DNA of 64,000 nucleotides. Source: Anaerococcus marasmi. GTDB lineage: Bacteria > Bacillota > Clostridia > Tissierellales > Peptoniphilaceae. The translations under genes and the position numbers were made by a program. A model generated the notes under the pieces. The model saw only the letters and a program-made list of their open reading frames with translations, ran no database searches and was not told the origin of the DNA. The stretch is from positions 857,501 through 921,500 of the forward strand of contig NZ_OLMF01000004.1 of the NCBI RefSeq assembly GCF_900290195.1, in the 5' to 3' direction. This document shows, piece by piece, positions 8,828-15,433 of this stretch. Each line of letters opens with the position of its first letter. The stretch's first letter is position 1.

Positions 8828-9443
8828 TGTGTTCCCACCTCTCAAAACTTGATATTTTTTGATTCGAATAATGGACGACTTCGTCGATATTTATTACTCC
8901 ATATTTATATAACGGCGACGTAAAGTTCGGGTTAAGTTTTAGCATTAATTTCGCAGCGTTTATTTTATCTCTAGCTTTTACACTATTTAAATATAACCAA
9001 GCTGAGTTAAATATAACGCATCTAATAACGTCTTCCCTGTTGGATACATCGATATCTTTTTTGTTTTCTTTATCAACTAGATTACAAAATCTCTTTTGTT
9101 TGTTAGTGAGTTTTAATTCTAAATCCTCTACTAAATTTGCTCCATCCCCACCGATAGTCTGGTTATAACCATCTCTATAAGAGTTATAATTAGAAATATG
9201 CTTCACTTCTAAATCAAACAATTCATCTTTAGAGTGTGCCATGTCTAATACTTCAATAGAAAAGTTATTTTTTCCGTATTTCCTTATAGCTCTTCCTATA
9301 TATGAGTTCGCTTTACAATGTTCTTTAAACCTATCTGATATATTTCTAGTGGTTATGCCGATGTATTTTTTATTATTTATTGTATTTGTAATTAAATAAA
9401 CCACTCCGTAAGGGTTTAAAACCTCATATTTATATTTCTTCAA
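8808..9443 (-). CDS. GIY-YIG endonuclease, homing-type, next to terminase small subunit
   Basis: About 211 residues from a TTG start at 9443, favoured because AGGAGGTGG precedes it. A GIY-YIG domain spans roughly residues 12-100: GVVYLITNTINNKKYIG, the catalytic Arg in ISDRFKEH, and Glu/Asn near SYNSYRDGYNQTIGG. The last 100 residues begin LTNKQKRFCNLV, which looks like the opening of a terminase small subunit, but the rest is unfamiliar. Position at the packaging genes is a classic site for homing endonucleases. Overlaps the small terminase by 20 bases. Confidence 0.8.
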   Translation of the reverse strand: MKKYKYEVLNPYGVVYLITNTINNKKYIGITTRNISDRFKEHCKANSYIGRAIRKYGKNNFSIEVLDMAHSKDELFDLEVKHISNYNSYRDGYNQTIGGDGANLVEDLELKLTNKQKRFCNLVDKENKKDIDVSNREDVIRCVIFNSAWLYLNSVKARDKINAAKLMLKLNPNFTSPLYKYGVINIDEVVHYSNQKISSFERWEHSGKQTG

Positions 9444-9523
9444 AGCATACCACCTCCTACTTTTGCTACTCACTACCTAAAAATATTATCGAGACTACCA
9501 TGTAAATTTAGTTAAAAGAAAAA

Positions 9524-9552
9524 TTGAAGTAACCGCTAGTAGTTTTTATACA
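9524..9552 (+). promoter_or_regulatory. Possible rightward promoter for a 19-residue peptide
   Basis: TTGAAG (9524-9529), 17 bases, then TATACA (9547-9552). It points away from the leftward phage genes, toward the short reading frame at 9566. The start point would fall only a few bases before its ribosome site. Weak, single-site evidence. Confidence 0.3.
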
Positions 9553-9565
9553 AAAGGAGAAAAAC

Positions 9566-9625
9566 ATGGTAGCCTGGATAGTACTTTTAGGCATAATAAA
9601 AGGCGGTATTTCTACCGCCTCATGA
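9566..9625 (+). CDS. Possible 19-residue hydrophobic peptide, antisense to the phage late leader
   Basis: ATG at 9566 is preceded by AAAGGAG at good spacing and encodes MVAWIVLLGIIKGGISTAS, one short hydrophobic stretch. The start codon lies in one arm of a perfect 8-bp inverted repeat (9495-9502 with 9565-9572). Such features occur in type I toxin peptides, but the frame also overlaps a leftward terminator hairpin and may be chance. Unsupported by homology. Confidence 0.3.
   Translation: MVAWIVLLGIIKGGISTAS
9594..9619 (-). terminator. Terminator in the late operon leader
   Basis: On minus, GGCGGTA pairs perfectly with TACCGCC around GAAA-type loop bases and runs into TTTTATT. It lies about 70 bases downstream of the promoter at 9693-9720 and upstream of the terminase operon, so late transcription must pass it. 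Confidence 0.8.
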
Positions 9626-9692
9626 TTACAGAGTTAAACACTACTAATATTGTCCATTTGTTTATTTAGTTACACTTTAACATTCTACTTAA

Positions 9693-9720
9693 ATCATATC
9701 ATTTAACTTAATTTTGTCAA
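9693..9720 (-). promoter_or_regulatory. Phage late promoter
   Basis: On minus, a perfect -35 TTGACA (9720-9715), a 16-base spacer and -10 TATGAT (9698-9693). Lies just downstream of the late-regulator gene and reads toward terminase and structural genes. Confidence 0.75.
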
Positions 9721-9724
9721 CCTT

Positions 9725-10195
9725 TTACTTATCTAAAATAAGTATCTTATATAATTTAAGCAAAGCAACATCCGACTTCTTCCATATGGCATTGTGAGAT
9801 ACCCCATACTTTGTAGCAAGGCTTCTCATGCTTTCTGCTCCATATACCCACTTTTGATATATAATCGCTTCAAGCTGTGGATTATCTATCATCTTGATAG
9901 CTTTCCTCATGGATCTAACCTCTTCCTTTGTATGGTCGATTTCTTTTTCGATTTCTTTTATCTCATCTAACACCTTGATAATCTTATCTTCCTGCGATGA
10001 ACCACCTCCTTTAATAGGGTCTGTATTGCCAAGGCCTGACCTTACACCATCTATACAATCTCTCTTCTTGATTATTTCATCTTTCTGAGCTTCAATGAGT
10101 GCAAGATTGGCCCCATAGATTGCCAATTCGTCTTTTACTAACTGTTTTCTTCTCTTATTTCTTTCTTGCTTTAATTCTCTTACAGATTTCCCCAA
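9725..10195 (-). CDS. Phage late transcription regulator (sigma-70 region 4 / ArpU-like)
   Basis: 156 residues from a TTG start at 10195, chosen because GGAGG lies six bases upstream. A coiled-coil N-terminal two thirds leads to a C-terminal helix-turn-helix, YGAESMRSLATKYGVSHNAI near residues 118-137, like sigma region 4. Proteins of the DUF1492/ArpU/RinA type at this place activate late transcription or antiterminate it. The gene ends only five bases before the strong late promoter, in agreement with this. Confidence 0.7.
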   Translation of the reverse strand: MGKSVRELKQERNKRRKQLVKDELAIYGANLALIEAQKDEIIKKRDCIDGVRSGLGNTDPIKGGGSSQEDKIIKVLDEIKEIEKEIDHTKEEVRSMRKAIKMIDNPQLEAIIYQKWVYGAESMRSLATKYGVSHNAIWKKSDVALLKLYKILILDK

Positions 10196-10207
10196 TTTCT
10201 TCCTCCA

Positions 10208-10312
10208 TTAATCAAGCATTGCTCTTACTTCCTTATCGATGTACAGTTTATAATTCCTATCAATCCTTTTCTTCTGACTATAAGGCACTCCTGCTTTCCA
10301 CTTAAAGCTCAT
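10208..10312 (-). CDS. Small basic phage protein (34 aa)
   Basis: ATG at 10312 overlaps the end of the upstream gene; stop at 10208. The product MSFKWKAGVPYSQKKRIDR plus 15 more residues is strongly basic. It sits between two translated genes without gaps, which supports it being real. Function unknown. Confidence 0.5.
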   Translation of the reverse strand: MSFKWKAGVPYSQKKRIDRNYKLYIDKEVRAMLD

Positions 10313-10550
10313 ACAAGCAACCCTTAGGCTCTACAGTAACAGGCTCATAGTGGTACATACAATCATCACGCTTGCCTTTCTTGCCTATATAAATCTTGGC
10401 GTCTGCTATGTCAGCAAAAATCTTGTCGACCTTAAAAGAATTGTAAACAAATTTAAAAACAACATAAACAACCTTATCTACCACTAGATCCAAATCCTTT
10501 CTCCCTTCTATTGTCATAACTTGTTTGTAAATTGAGCCGCGTTTCAGCAC
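10302..10550 (-). CDS. Hypothetical phage protein
   Basis: An 82-residue frame, but the first 76 bases overlap the upstream HigA-like gene, so the true start is probably internal: Met at 10517, or TTG/GTG near 10499-10493, just after GGGAG and AAGGA sequences. The reliable part, VVDKVVYVVFKFVYNSFKV and a Lys/Cys-containing tail, is unfamiliar. No function can be given. Confidence 0.5.
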   Translation of the reverse strand: MLKRGSIYKQVMTIEGRKDLDLVVDKVVYVVFKFVYNSFKVDKIFADIADAKIYIGKKGKRDDCMYHYEPVTVEPKGCLYEL

Positions 10551-10737
10551 TTACATCTGTAAGCTTTTCTATCTTCTTAGCAAGGTTATAATCCACCGCT
10601 AAATCTCCTGCGAGCAAATCTCCGTACTCCTCCACACTTATACCTAGTTTTTTAGCATAGTCGTCAAGCATGATATCCCCCAGGTACTCGCCTGGTGGGA
10701 AATATCTTGTATCGCTCTCATGCTTCTTATTATTCAT
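10474..10737 (-). CDS. HigA/VapI-like helix-turn-helix protein without a toxin partner
   Basis: 87 residues. FPPGEYLGDIML at 13-24 and LGISVEEYGDLLAGDLAVDYN form the XRE-type DNA-binding region seen in HigA antitoxins, ending in the characteristic TRLNLQTSYDNRR. No HigB-like toxin gene lies on either side: the neighbours are a MazG-like gene and an unrelated small gene. It may act alone as a regulator or against toxins of a host or competitor (inference). Confidence 0.7.
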   Translation of the reverse strand: MNNKKHESDTRYFPPGEYLGDIMLDDYAKKLGISVEEYGDLLAGDLAVDYNLAKKIEKLTDVSAETRLNLQTSYDNRREKGFGSSGR

Positions 10738-11101
10738 CTTCTAAATCCTCTTCTTTGATAAAGGTTCCATTAATTGTGCGGCCTTTCCTTTTGCTTATCT
10801 TTTCATACGCCATGGACAAACACTCCATAGGATCTATATCTAACTGCTTACAAAGGATAATCAGCGTAACAAAGATGTCTCCCATTTCAAGTTCCATATT
10901 TTCTTGAGTTTCTATTTGCTCATAATCAGAATAAACCTCCTCTGGAGATTGACCAATTCTACATAAATAATCAAACTCACTCTTAAACTCAAAAACTTCC
11001 TCGATAAATTTCATAAACTGCTTATCAGCATTTTCGCTATGGAGCAAATCCTTATCATCTGCCCATTCCAAAACGAACTTTTTTAATTCTTCAAAATTCA
11101 T
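10730..11101 (-). CDS. MazG-like nucleotide pyrophosphohydrolase
   Basis: 123 residues. The paired acidic motifs FIEEVFEFKSE (about 30-40) and ELEMGDIFVTLI (about 71-82) are the metal-binding EExxE/ExxD signature of all-alpha NTP pyrophosphatases; KGRTINGTFIKEEDL near the end is typical of phage MazG-like proteins. It would hydrolyse nucleotides, perhaps (d)NTPs or alarmones, during infection. It overlaps the HigA-like gene start by eight bases. Confidence 0.85.
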   Translation of the reverse strand: MNFEELKKFVLEWADDKDLLHSENADKQFMKFIEEVFEFKSEFDYLCRIGQSPEEVYSDYEQIETQENMELEMGDIFVTLIILCKQLDIDPMECLSMAYEKISKRKGRTINGTFIKEEDLEDE

Positions 11102-11286
11102 CTAACCCAATCCCCCTTTTTAAGGCTAAAAACTACAGCATTATCATAATTTCTTTCCTCAAAGTATATTTTTTCTATATCGTAATATTCGTATCCATAA
11201 TTTTCTAAATAGTTAACGTTGTCTAGCTCAATTGAGCTTTCTTCATCAAATTGTTCTAAAAATTCAATGAGTTCTTTAACTTTCAT
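11098..11286 (-). CDS. Small acidic phage protein, paralogue of 11542-11727
   Basis: 62 residues; MKVKELIEFLEQFDEESSIEL matches the start of the gene at 11542-11727 (MKIKDFLEDFKDFDPESELKF) in nearly every position class. Acidic N-terminal half, then a beta-rich half. Four-base overlap with the MazG-like gene. Function unknown; the pattern resembles short phage proteins that describe a helix followed by a small sheet. Confidence 0.65.
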   Translation of the reverse strand: MKVKELIEFLEQFDEESSIELDNVNYLENYGYEYYDIEKIYFEERNYDNAVVFSLKKGDWVR

Positions 11287-11298
11287 TCTTTTTTCACC

Positions 11299-11532
11299 TT
11301 ATAAATGTCTTTCTTCGTATTGATATTTCTTTGTTGTTAAGCTACTACTACCATCCCTATTAACAACACGCCTCATACCTTCATCTGTTTTTAAATAGTT
11401 AAAGTAATAAACCTCTTTCAAATCTTCCTCAGTATAGTCTTCCTTTGGATTAAGTTCTATCCATCTTTTGATTAAAGGCTTAGTATTATACCCTCTTGAA
11501 TAAGCCTCCTTCTCAAATTCTTTCTTGTTCAT
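11299..11532 (-). CDS. Hypothetical phage protein (77 aa)
   Basis: Starts MNKKEFEKEAYSRGYN; charged, probably helical in the first half, with GSSSLTTKKYQYEERHL at the end. Twelve bases separate it from the next gene. Not recognised. Confidence 0.6.
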   Translation of the reverse strand: MNKKEFEKEAYSRGYNTKPLIKRWIELNPKEDYTEEDLKEVYYFNYLKTDEGMRRVVNRDGSSSLTTKKYQYEERHL

Positions 11533-11541
11533 TTTTTAACC

Positions 11542-11727
11542 TCAATAGCCTAAAGTAACAGAAACCGCTTTATCTTCTTTTGAATAGTCTATATCTACCA
11601 CATCTATATCAGTATAAACCTCTTCACTTTCACTATAGGATACAAATACATCTTCAAACAACTCAAATTTCAACTCGCTCTCTGGGTCAAAATCTTTGAA
11701 ATCTTCTAAAAAATCTTTTATTTTCAT
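11542..11727 (-). CDS. Small acidic phage protein, paralogue of 11098-11286
   Basis: 61 residues, very acidic (SESEEVYTDIDVVDIDY). The first 20 residues align with the neighbour at 11098-11286, so the two likely arose by duplication. Four-base overlap with the upstream gene. Acidic small phage proteins sometimes mimic DNA, but there is no evidence beyond charge. Confidence 0.65.
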   Translation of the reverse strand: MKIKDFLEDFKDFDPESELKFELFEDVFVSYSESEEVYTDIDVVDIDYSKEDKAVSVTLGY

Positions 11728-11921
11728 TCCGTAAACTCCAATTTATAATCTAAAATCCTGCTATCGGTTTCTACTTCCTCGGTAAGTAAATACTCATCTA
11801 TCCAATTTTTTATATCTTCTTTTAAATTAACGTTTTTTATATTTTCTTTAATTACTGCTATGTCCTGGTCGCTAACTTCTTCGTAACATTCATATCTAAA
11901 ACTAATCTTGCACTTTCTCAT
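11724..11921 (-). CDS. Hypothetical phage protein (65 aa)
   Basis: Begins MRKCKISFRYECYEEVSD and contains VETDSRILDYKLEFTE at the end; an alpha-beta arrangement is likely. Coupled by four-base overlaps on both sides. Not recognised. Confidence 0.6.
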   Translation of the reverse strand: MRKCKISFRYECYEEVSDQDIAVIKENIKNVNLKEDIKNWIDEYLLTEEVETDSRILDYKLEFTE

Positions 11922-12397
11922 TCTTCCACCTCTTCTAAAATCTTCTCTAACCTTGATAATGTAGATCTTGCCATTTCTCGATCTCCCATATATAAATGAC
12001 GCAAATCACGATAACCGCCATAGTGTGTTAAATCTCTAAAACATAACAATAGATTTTGACACTCCACCTCTGTTAATTCAAAAGTAATATTATTTGCTAT
12101 TAACTCCTTATTTAATGTCAAAAATACACTAAGTGAATCAAATTCCCATTCGGCCGTTCCTACAAAAGTCAATCCATGTTCAGTAATCTCTTTATCACTT
12201 TTCTTATTATCATATATCAAGGTATCATTAAAATTATCAACTACCCCTATCTTTAAGTGCATCTGGTATTTATATTGTGCTTTTTCCATGGCCGCTAGAA
12301 TACACCTAAATTCATAACTCTCTTTACTAAGATAGCCCGCCGGTTTATAACCATATTTACTTGGTAGCTCCCTTGTTCCGTAAATGTAGTATTTCAT
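11918..12397 (-). CDS. Hypothetical phage protein (159 aa)
   Basis: Start set at the ATG at 12397 (MKYYIYGTRELPSKYGY): GAGGTGG precedes it and the ATG overlaps the upstream stop. The eight in-frame residues before it overlap the neighbouring gene. The sequence has a beta-rich first half and a helical second half with NLLLCFRDLTHYGGYRDLRH. Part of a string of small coupled early genes; function unknown. Confidence 0.6.
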   Translation of the reverse strand: MKYYIYGTRELPSKYGYKPAGYLSKESYEFRCILAAMEKAQYKYQMHLKIGVVDNFNDTLIYDNKKSDKEITEHGLTFVGTAEWEFDSLSVFLTLNKELIANNITFELTEVECQNLLLCFRDLTHYGGYRDLRHLYMGDREMARSTLSRLEKILEEVEE

Positions 12398-12711
12398 TCT
12401 TCCACCTCTTTTAGAGTCCATACTTCTAATTCATCTTTTAGAATTTCTAAATTTTCTTTAACTTTTTCTTCATAATAGTTTTGTGTATCAGCTCCTGTAG
12501 AAGCCATAGACCATATCAGATAACGTAAATGCCTAATATCTTCTTTAAACTCTATTTTATAAGCTTTGTAAGCCATTAAATAATCTTCGATTTTATCAAC
12601 CATATCTACGATTTCACAAGCATCGCCAGGTGTAGCATAGCCTAATCTGTTTACCTTTTTAATAATTCTTTCTGTGAGTTTTAAAATCACGCCTCTTTTG
12701 TTTTTGGTCAT
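12394..12711 (-). CDS. Hypothetical phage protein (105 aa)
   Basis: Begins MTKNKRGVILKLTERIIKKVN; helical and charged throughout, acidic at the C-terminus (LKEVEE). The stop overlaps the next start in the ATGA manner. Not recognised. Confidence 0.6.
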   Translation of the reverse strand: MTKNKRGVILKLTERIIKKVNRLGYATPGDACEIVDMVDKIEDYLMAYKAYKIEFKEDIRHLRYLIWSMASTGADTQNYYEEKVKENLEILKDELEVWTLKEVEE

Positions 12712-12743
12712 TCTTCCACCTTATCTAATAATTACCTTCATAT

Positions 12744-13097
12744 TCATTGCCTGATATTGCCATAATCACAACAAGCTGTTATTGGTTCTAATACACCTTC
12801 AATTGTCCAACTGATGTAGTAAGTATAGTCCTCTTTATCAAATTCGATATTGCCATAATCACAACAAGCATTTTCGAAAGAACCTTCATCGGTGAAGATA
12901 TCTCCTTCATATATTTCTTTTCCGTATTTATCTTTTAAGTCAATGGATTTCATCAATGTTATATCGTTTGTAAGAAATATAGTTTCTAAATTTCCATCTC
13001 CATTAAAATCAACTAAAATAGTGTTTTCATTCATAACACCAATATTATAAATCATTCTTTCATATCTATGAAAATAAGCTCTAAATTTAGGTATCAT
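12744..13097 (-). CDS. YopX-family phage protein with an internal repeat
   Basis: 117 residues from the ATG at 13097 (MIPKFRAYFHRYERMIYN), which overlaps the upstream stop. SIDLKDKYGKEIYEGDIF near residue 60 is the YopX signature. Function of the family is unknown, although it is common in phages of Gram-positives. ACCDYGNI occurs twice, encoded by an identical 24-base repeat 93 bases apart (12753-12776 and 12846-12869); the second copy replaces the usual C-terminus. Confidence 0.8.
   Translation of the reverse strand: MIPKFRAYFHRYERMIYNIGVMNENTILVDFNGDGNLETIFLTNDITLMKSIDLKDKYGKEIYEGDIFTDEGSFENACCDYGNIEFDKEDYTYYISWTIEGVLEPITACCDYGNIRQ
12753..12869 (-). repeat. In-frame 24-bp direct repeat inside the YopX gene
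   Basis: Copies at 12753-12776 and 12846-12869 are identical and 93 bases apart, exactly 31 codons. Deletion between them would remove 31 residues without changing the frame. Confidence 0.85.
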
Positions 13098-13321
13098 TCT
13101 TCCGCCTCGCAAAATTCTTTAACAGCTTCCAACATTTTCTTATCCTTATCATCTTTTTTTTCATCTGTTAGGCGATTGTATACTCCTCCCTCGGGCGTCT
13201 TAAGTAACCTTATACTTTTATTAAAAGGTTTATTTTTTCTTTCGAGAGTAATATTTATTTCCTCACCTACAACCTTATAATCGCAATCTTCAGCAATTTT
13301 CTTAAGTGAGTCAATTCTCAT
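13094..13321 (-). CDS. Hypothetical phage protein (75 aa), paralogue of the upstream gene
   Basis: Start at the ATG at 13321 (MRIDSLKKIAEDCDYKVV), six bases after GGAGG. The sequence KKIAEDCDYKVVGEEINIT lines up with KKIVEDNGYRYYENNYSIT in the gene upstream (13311-13679), and both end with a helix before an acidic tail. It looks like a shortened paralogue. Function unknown. Confidence 0.6.
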   Translation of the reverse strand: MRIDSLKKIAEDCDYKVVGEEINITLERKNKPFNKSIRLLKTPEGGVYNRLTDEKKDDKDKKMLEAVKEFCEAEE

Positions 13322-13679
13322 CTTCAACCTCCACCAAGTAAAAATCAGTTAAATTATTAGCAAACTTTTTCTTAACTTCCTCAATTTCTTTAAGGGTAAA
13401 TTGCTTATCCTCCCACCTAAACCTAAAATAAAACTTCTTTTCTTCCTCCCTATCCTCTGGAGGTGTCTCGGCAAGCTCCATAGCCTTTAGAATAATATCT
13501 AACTCATCTCCACAAAATCCCTTTATATTTACTTCCAAAACTCCAGGACGAAGTTTCCCGACTTTAATTTCAATATCATAATGTTCTTCTGAATATTTTC
13601 TCGCAGTTATAGAATAGTTATTTTCGTAATATCTGTAGCCATTGTCTTCTACTATTTTCTTATATTTTTTAGTCTTCAT
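13311..13679 (-). CDS. Hypothetical phage protein (122 aa)
   Basis: Starts MKTKKYKKIVEDNGYRYYEN. The first 75 residues resemble the downstream gene; the extra C-terminal 45 residues (FYFRFRWEDKQFTLKEIEE) form an added unit. A good AAGGAGA site precedes the start. Function unknown. Confidence 0.6.
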   Translation of the reverse strand: MKTKKYKKIVEDNGYRYYENNYSITARKYSEEHYDIEIKVGKLRPGVLEVNIKGFCGDELDIILKAMELAETPPEDREEEKKFYFRFRWEDKQFTLKEIEEVKKKFANNLTDFYLVEVEDEN

Positions 13680-13690
13680 AATATCTCCTT

Positions 13691-13775
13691 CTCAACTCTT
13701 GTCTTTTTTACTCAACTTTTTAAAACGTTGATTTTTACTAATTTTAATTAACTTTTAAATTCCTACTCAACTTTT
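13691..13775. repeat. Iterated CTCAACTTTT motif in an early-gene gap
   Basis: Four related units, read on plus: CTCAACTCTT (13691), ACTCAACTTTT (13710), TAACTTTTAA (13749) and ACTCAACTTTT (13765), in a 103-base gap that is otherwise AT-rich. On minus the unit is AAAAGTTGAGTA. It could be a set of protein-binding sites. Confidence 0.5.
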
Positions 13776-13782
13776 GGGCCTT

Positions 13783-14187
13783 TTACTCCCCGTCTCTACT
13801 ACCTAAAGGTGCATAATAAATGTCTCTAATTTTAAATGCCACTACAGAATAATAATAGTCTCCATTTCCGTTATCAGCATATAAGTCCGCTTGTGCTATC
13901 TTGTTTTGATTGTGAATAAATACCACTTCTTGCGTAGTAGAGGATTCATCTTCGCAATAATTTAAAGCAGGTTTATTAAATCTTATATCCGTGATAACTG
14001 CTTCTAATTCAACGTCTTTGAACTCTCCGTAAGCCATAGCACAGCAGTCATATTCTGTCATTTCAATATTTATGATTGACCCATCATCTAGTTTTAAATG
14101 ATCCTTACTCCACTCAATAATTCTTTTCCCTACAAGCCTATCAATCATTTCTTGTTTGTCTTTATACTCAATTTCGTCGTAGCACAT
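13783..14187 (-). CDS. Hypothetical phage protein (DUF7448-like)
   Basis: 134 residues. LVGKRIIEWSKDHLKLDDGSI near 18-38 followed by YDCCAMAYGEF resembles a family of small phage beta proteins annotated DUF7448; this match is from memory and not certain. Preceded by AAGGAGGAAGAA, a strong ribosome site. Function unknown. Confidence 0.6.
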   Translation of the reverse strand: MCYDEIEYKDKQEMIDRLVGKRIIEWSKDHLKLDDGSIINIEMTEYDCCAMAYGEFKDVELEAVITDIRFNKPALNYCEDESSTTQEVVFIHNQNKIAQADLYADNGNGDYYYSVVAFKIRDIYYAPLGSRDGE

Positions 14188-14197
14188 TTCTTCCTCC

Positions 14198-14371
14198 TTA
14201 TCCCAAATAAGCCCATTGCCTATATACTAGAAATAAGAATCTTAAGCATATAAGTATCAGTATTCCACTACTAACCATCTTAGCTCTCTTCATGTCTGCT
14301 ATCTCACACCCCTGCTTTACAGCGTAAACCGCCATAAAGTAGGTCAAAACTCTTATCATTTGAGGACTCAT
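14198..14371 (-). CDS. Small membrane protein (57 aa)
   Basis: ATG at 14371, stop at 14198; too short for usual gene calls. One likely membrane span, SSGILILICLRFLFLVY (about 34-50), after a basic loop MKRAK. The start overlaps the stop of the frameshifted gene upstream, and GGGAGG lies about ten bases upstream. Function unknown. Confidence 0.5.
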   Translation of the reverse strand: MSPQMIRVLTYFMAVYAVKQGCEIADMKRAKMVSSGILILICLRFLFLVYRQWAYLG

Positions 14372-14594
14372 GCTCTCTTAACCTCCCAATCCTGCTTATA
14401 ATTCTTAATCATCTGGCAATCTCGATATTTGCCATTATCAAATACAGCCAATCTATCAGTAAGAAATACCAATCGTCCTTGCCTAATTCCCTCTTTCTTC
14501 TCTGTTCGGTTGTAATTCTCATATGCTTTATTTTGTACACCTGCCCAATCTTTAAGTCGGGCTTTACAACTAAAGGTCTAGTTAAACCTGCCAT
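14368..14594 (-). pseudogene. Small phage protein gene with a probable -1 frameshift
   Basis: The first frame starts at 14594 (or 14597) as MAGLTRPLVVKPDLKIGQVYK and runs to 14409, but its last 20 residues look unlike protein. In the -1 frame the same stretch reads GIRQGRLVFLTDRLAVFDNG and continues through KYRDCQMIKNYKQDWEVKRA to a stop at 14368. A one-base change in the purine run near 14502-14512 would join ITTEQRRK to this and give about 75 residues. The downstream gene start overlaps the second stop, which supports the longer gene. Confidence 0.6.
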
Positions 14595-14932
14595 CATATC
14601 TCCTTAAACTCGTACTGCGGATATTTATACAAAAACATCTTCTTTTTTAATTTATATACATCCGTCTTGAAGCCTTTTACATCTTCTACGACCTCAATTC
14701 CCCTTTGAATGTCCATATACTTAAAATCAGCAATATAATTTGCTTTTCTTATAGTCTTGCCATCGTGCTTTTGTTTAGGTATCAGCTCAAAAACTGGCTG
14801 CAACTCCAAATCCTTAATCGCTCCACCCCTAACTAAAAGCTTAAGCTCCTGGTATCTCCTAGCTTCCTTGAGGCTGTCAAACTCAATGCCATCAACTTTC
14901 GTCTTTCGATTCTTGTACTTGTTATAAGTCAA
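14594..14932 (-). CDS. DUF1064 phage nuclease-like protein
   Basis: 112 residues. GIEFDSLKEARRYQELKLL (15-33), IKDLELQPVFELIPKQ and ADFKYMD....VVEDVKGFKTD make up the DUF1064 pattern, with the E, D and ExK residues of a restriction-endonuclease-like core. Members of the family occur with phage SSB and RecT genes and are often described as Holliday-junction-resolvase-like. The start overlaps nothing upstream; the stop overlaps the next gene's ATG. Confidence 0.85.
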   Translation of the reverse strand: MTYNKYKNRKTKVDGIEFDSLKEARRYQELKLLVRGGAIKDLELQPVFELIPKQKHDGKTIRKANYIADFKYMDIQRGIEVVEDVKGFKTDVYKLKKKMFLYKYPQYEFKEI

Positions 14933-14941
14933 ATCAGCCTC

Positions 14942-15433
14942 CTAAAAAGGGATACGCCCGTCGTCTTGCACCTCTTGGAAATCATCTTCGAAGAAATCAT
15001 CGTTATTTTGTCCTGTATAAGATTTTGAGTTCCCACTAGTATAATTACTCCTGTTTTGTTCTCTCGTCGTTCCTGCGTTATTCTGTGCGTTATTTTGACT
15101 ACTTAAGAACTCTATTCTATCTGCAATTATGTCTGTGGTGTAAATTGTCTTGCCTGTTTCCTTGTCTTGATAGGATCCTGTCTGGATTCGCCCTATAACA
15201 CCGCATTGACTGCCCTTGCTTAGGTATCGACTAACATTCTCTCCTTGTTTGCCCCATACCATAATCCTTGGGAAGTCAGCGGTAGGCTTGCCCGCCGACT
15301 CCAACTCCTCCCTTTTGTCTCTAGATAGGCCCTTATCTACCGCAAGGGTAAAACTACATACCGCTTGCTGGCTTTGTGTATATCTAAGCTCTGGATCCCT
15401 AACTAATCTCCCAATTAAATTAACTGAGTTCAT
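14942..15433 (-). CDS. ssb: Phage single-stranded DNA-binding protein
   Basis: 163 residues. MNSVNLIGRLVRDPELRYT begins an OB-fold of about 105 residues with YLSKGSQCGVIGRIQTGSY; a Gln/Asn/Ser-rich linker follows, and the C-terminus ends EVQDDGRIPF, an acidic tip that in SSBs contacts partner proteins. The usual D-D-D-I-P-F ending is altered by Gly-Arg. It lies in the replication-recombination cluster with RecT and the exonuclease. Confidence 0.93.
   Translation of the reverse strand: MNSVNLIGRLVRDPELRYTQSQQAVCSFTLAVDKGLSRDKREELESAGKPTADFPRIMVWGKQGENVSRYLSKGSQCGVIGRIQTGSYQDKETGKTIYTTDIIADRIEFLSSQNNAQNNAGTTREQNRSNYTSGNSKSYTGQNNDDFFEDDFQEVQDDGRIPF

Noticed and set aside
13068-13280. 70-residue Ser/Leu-rich plus-strand frame in the early block
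   Set aside because: Overlaps two coupled minus-strand genes and looks like an antisense artefact.
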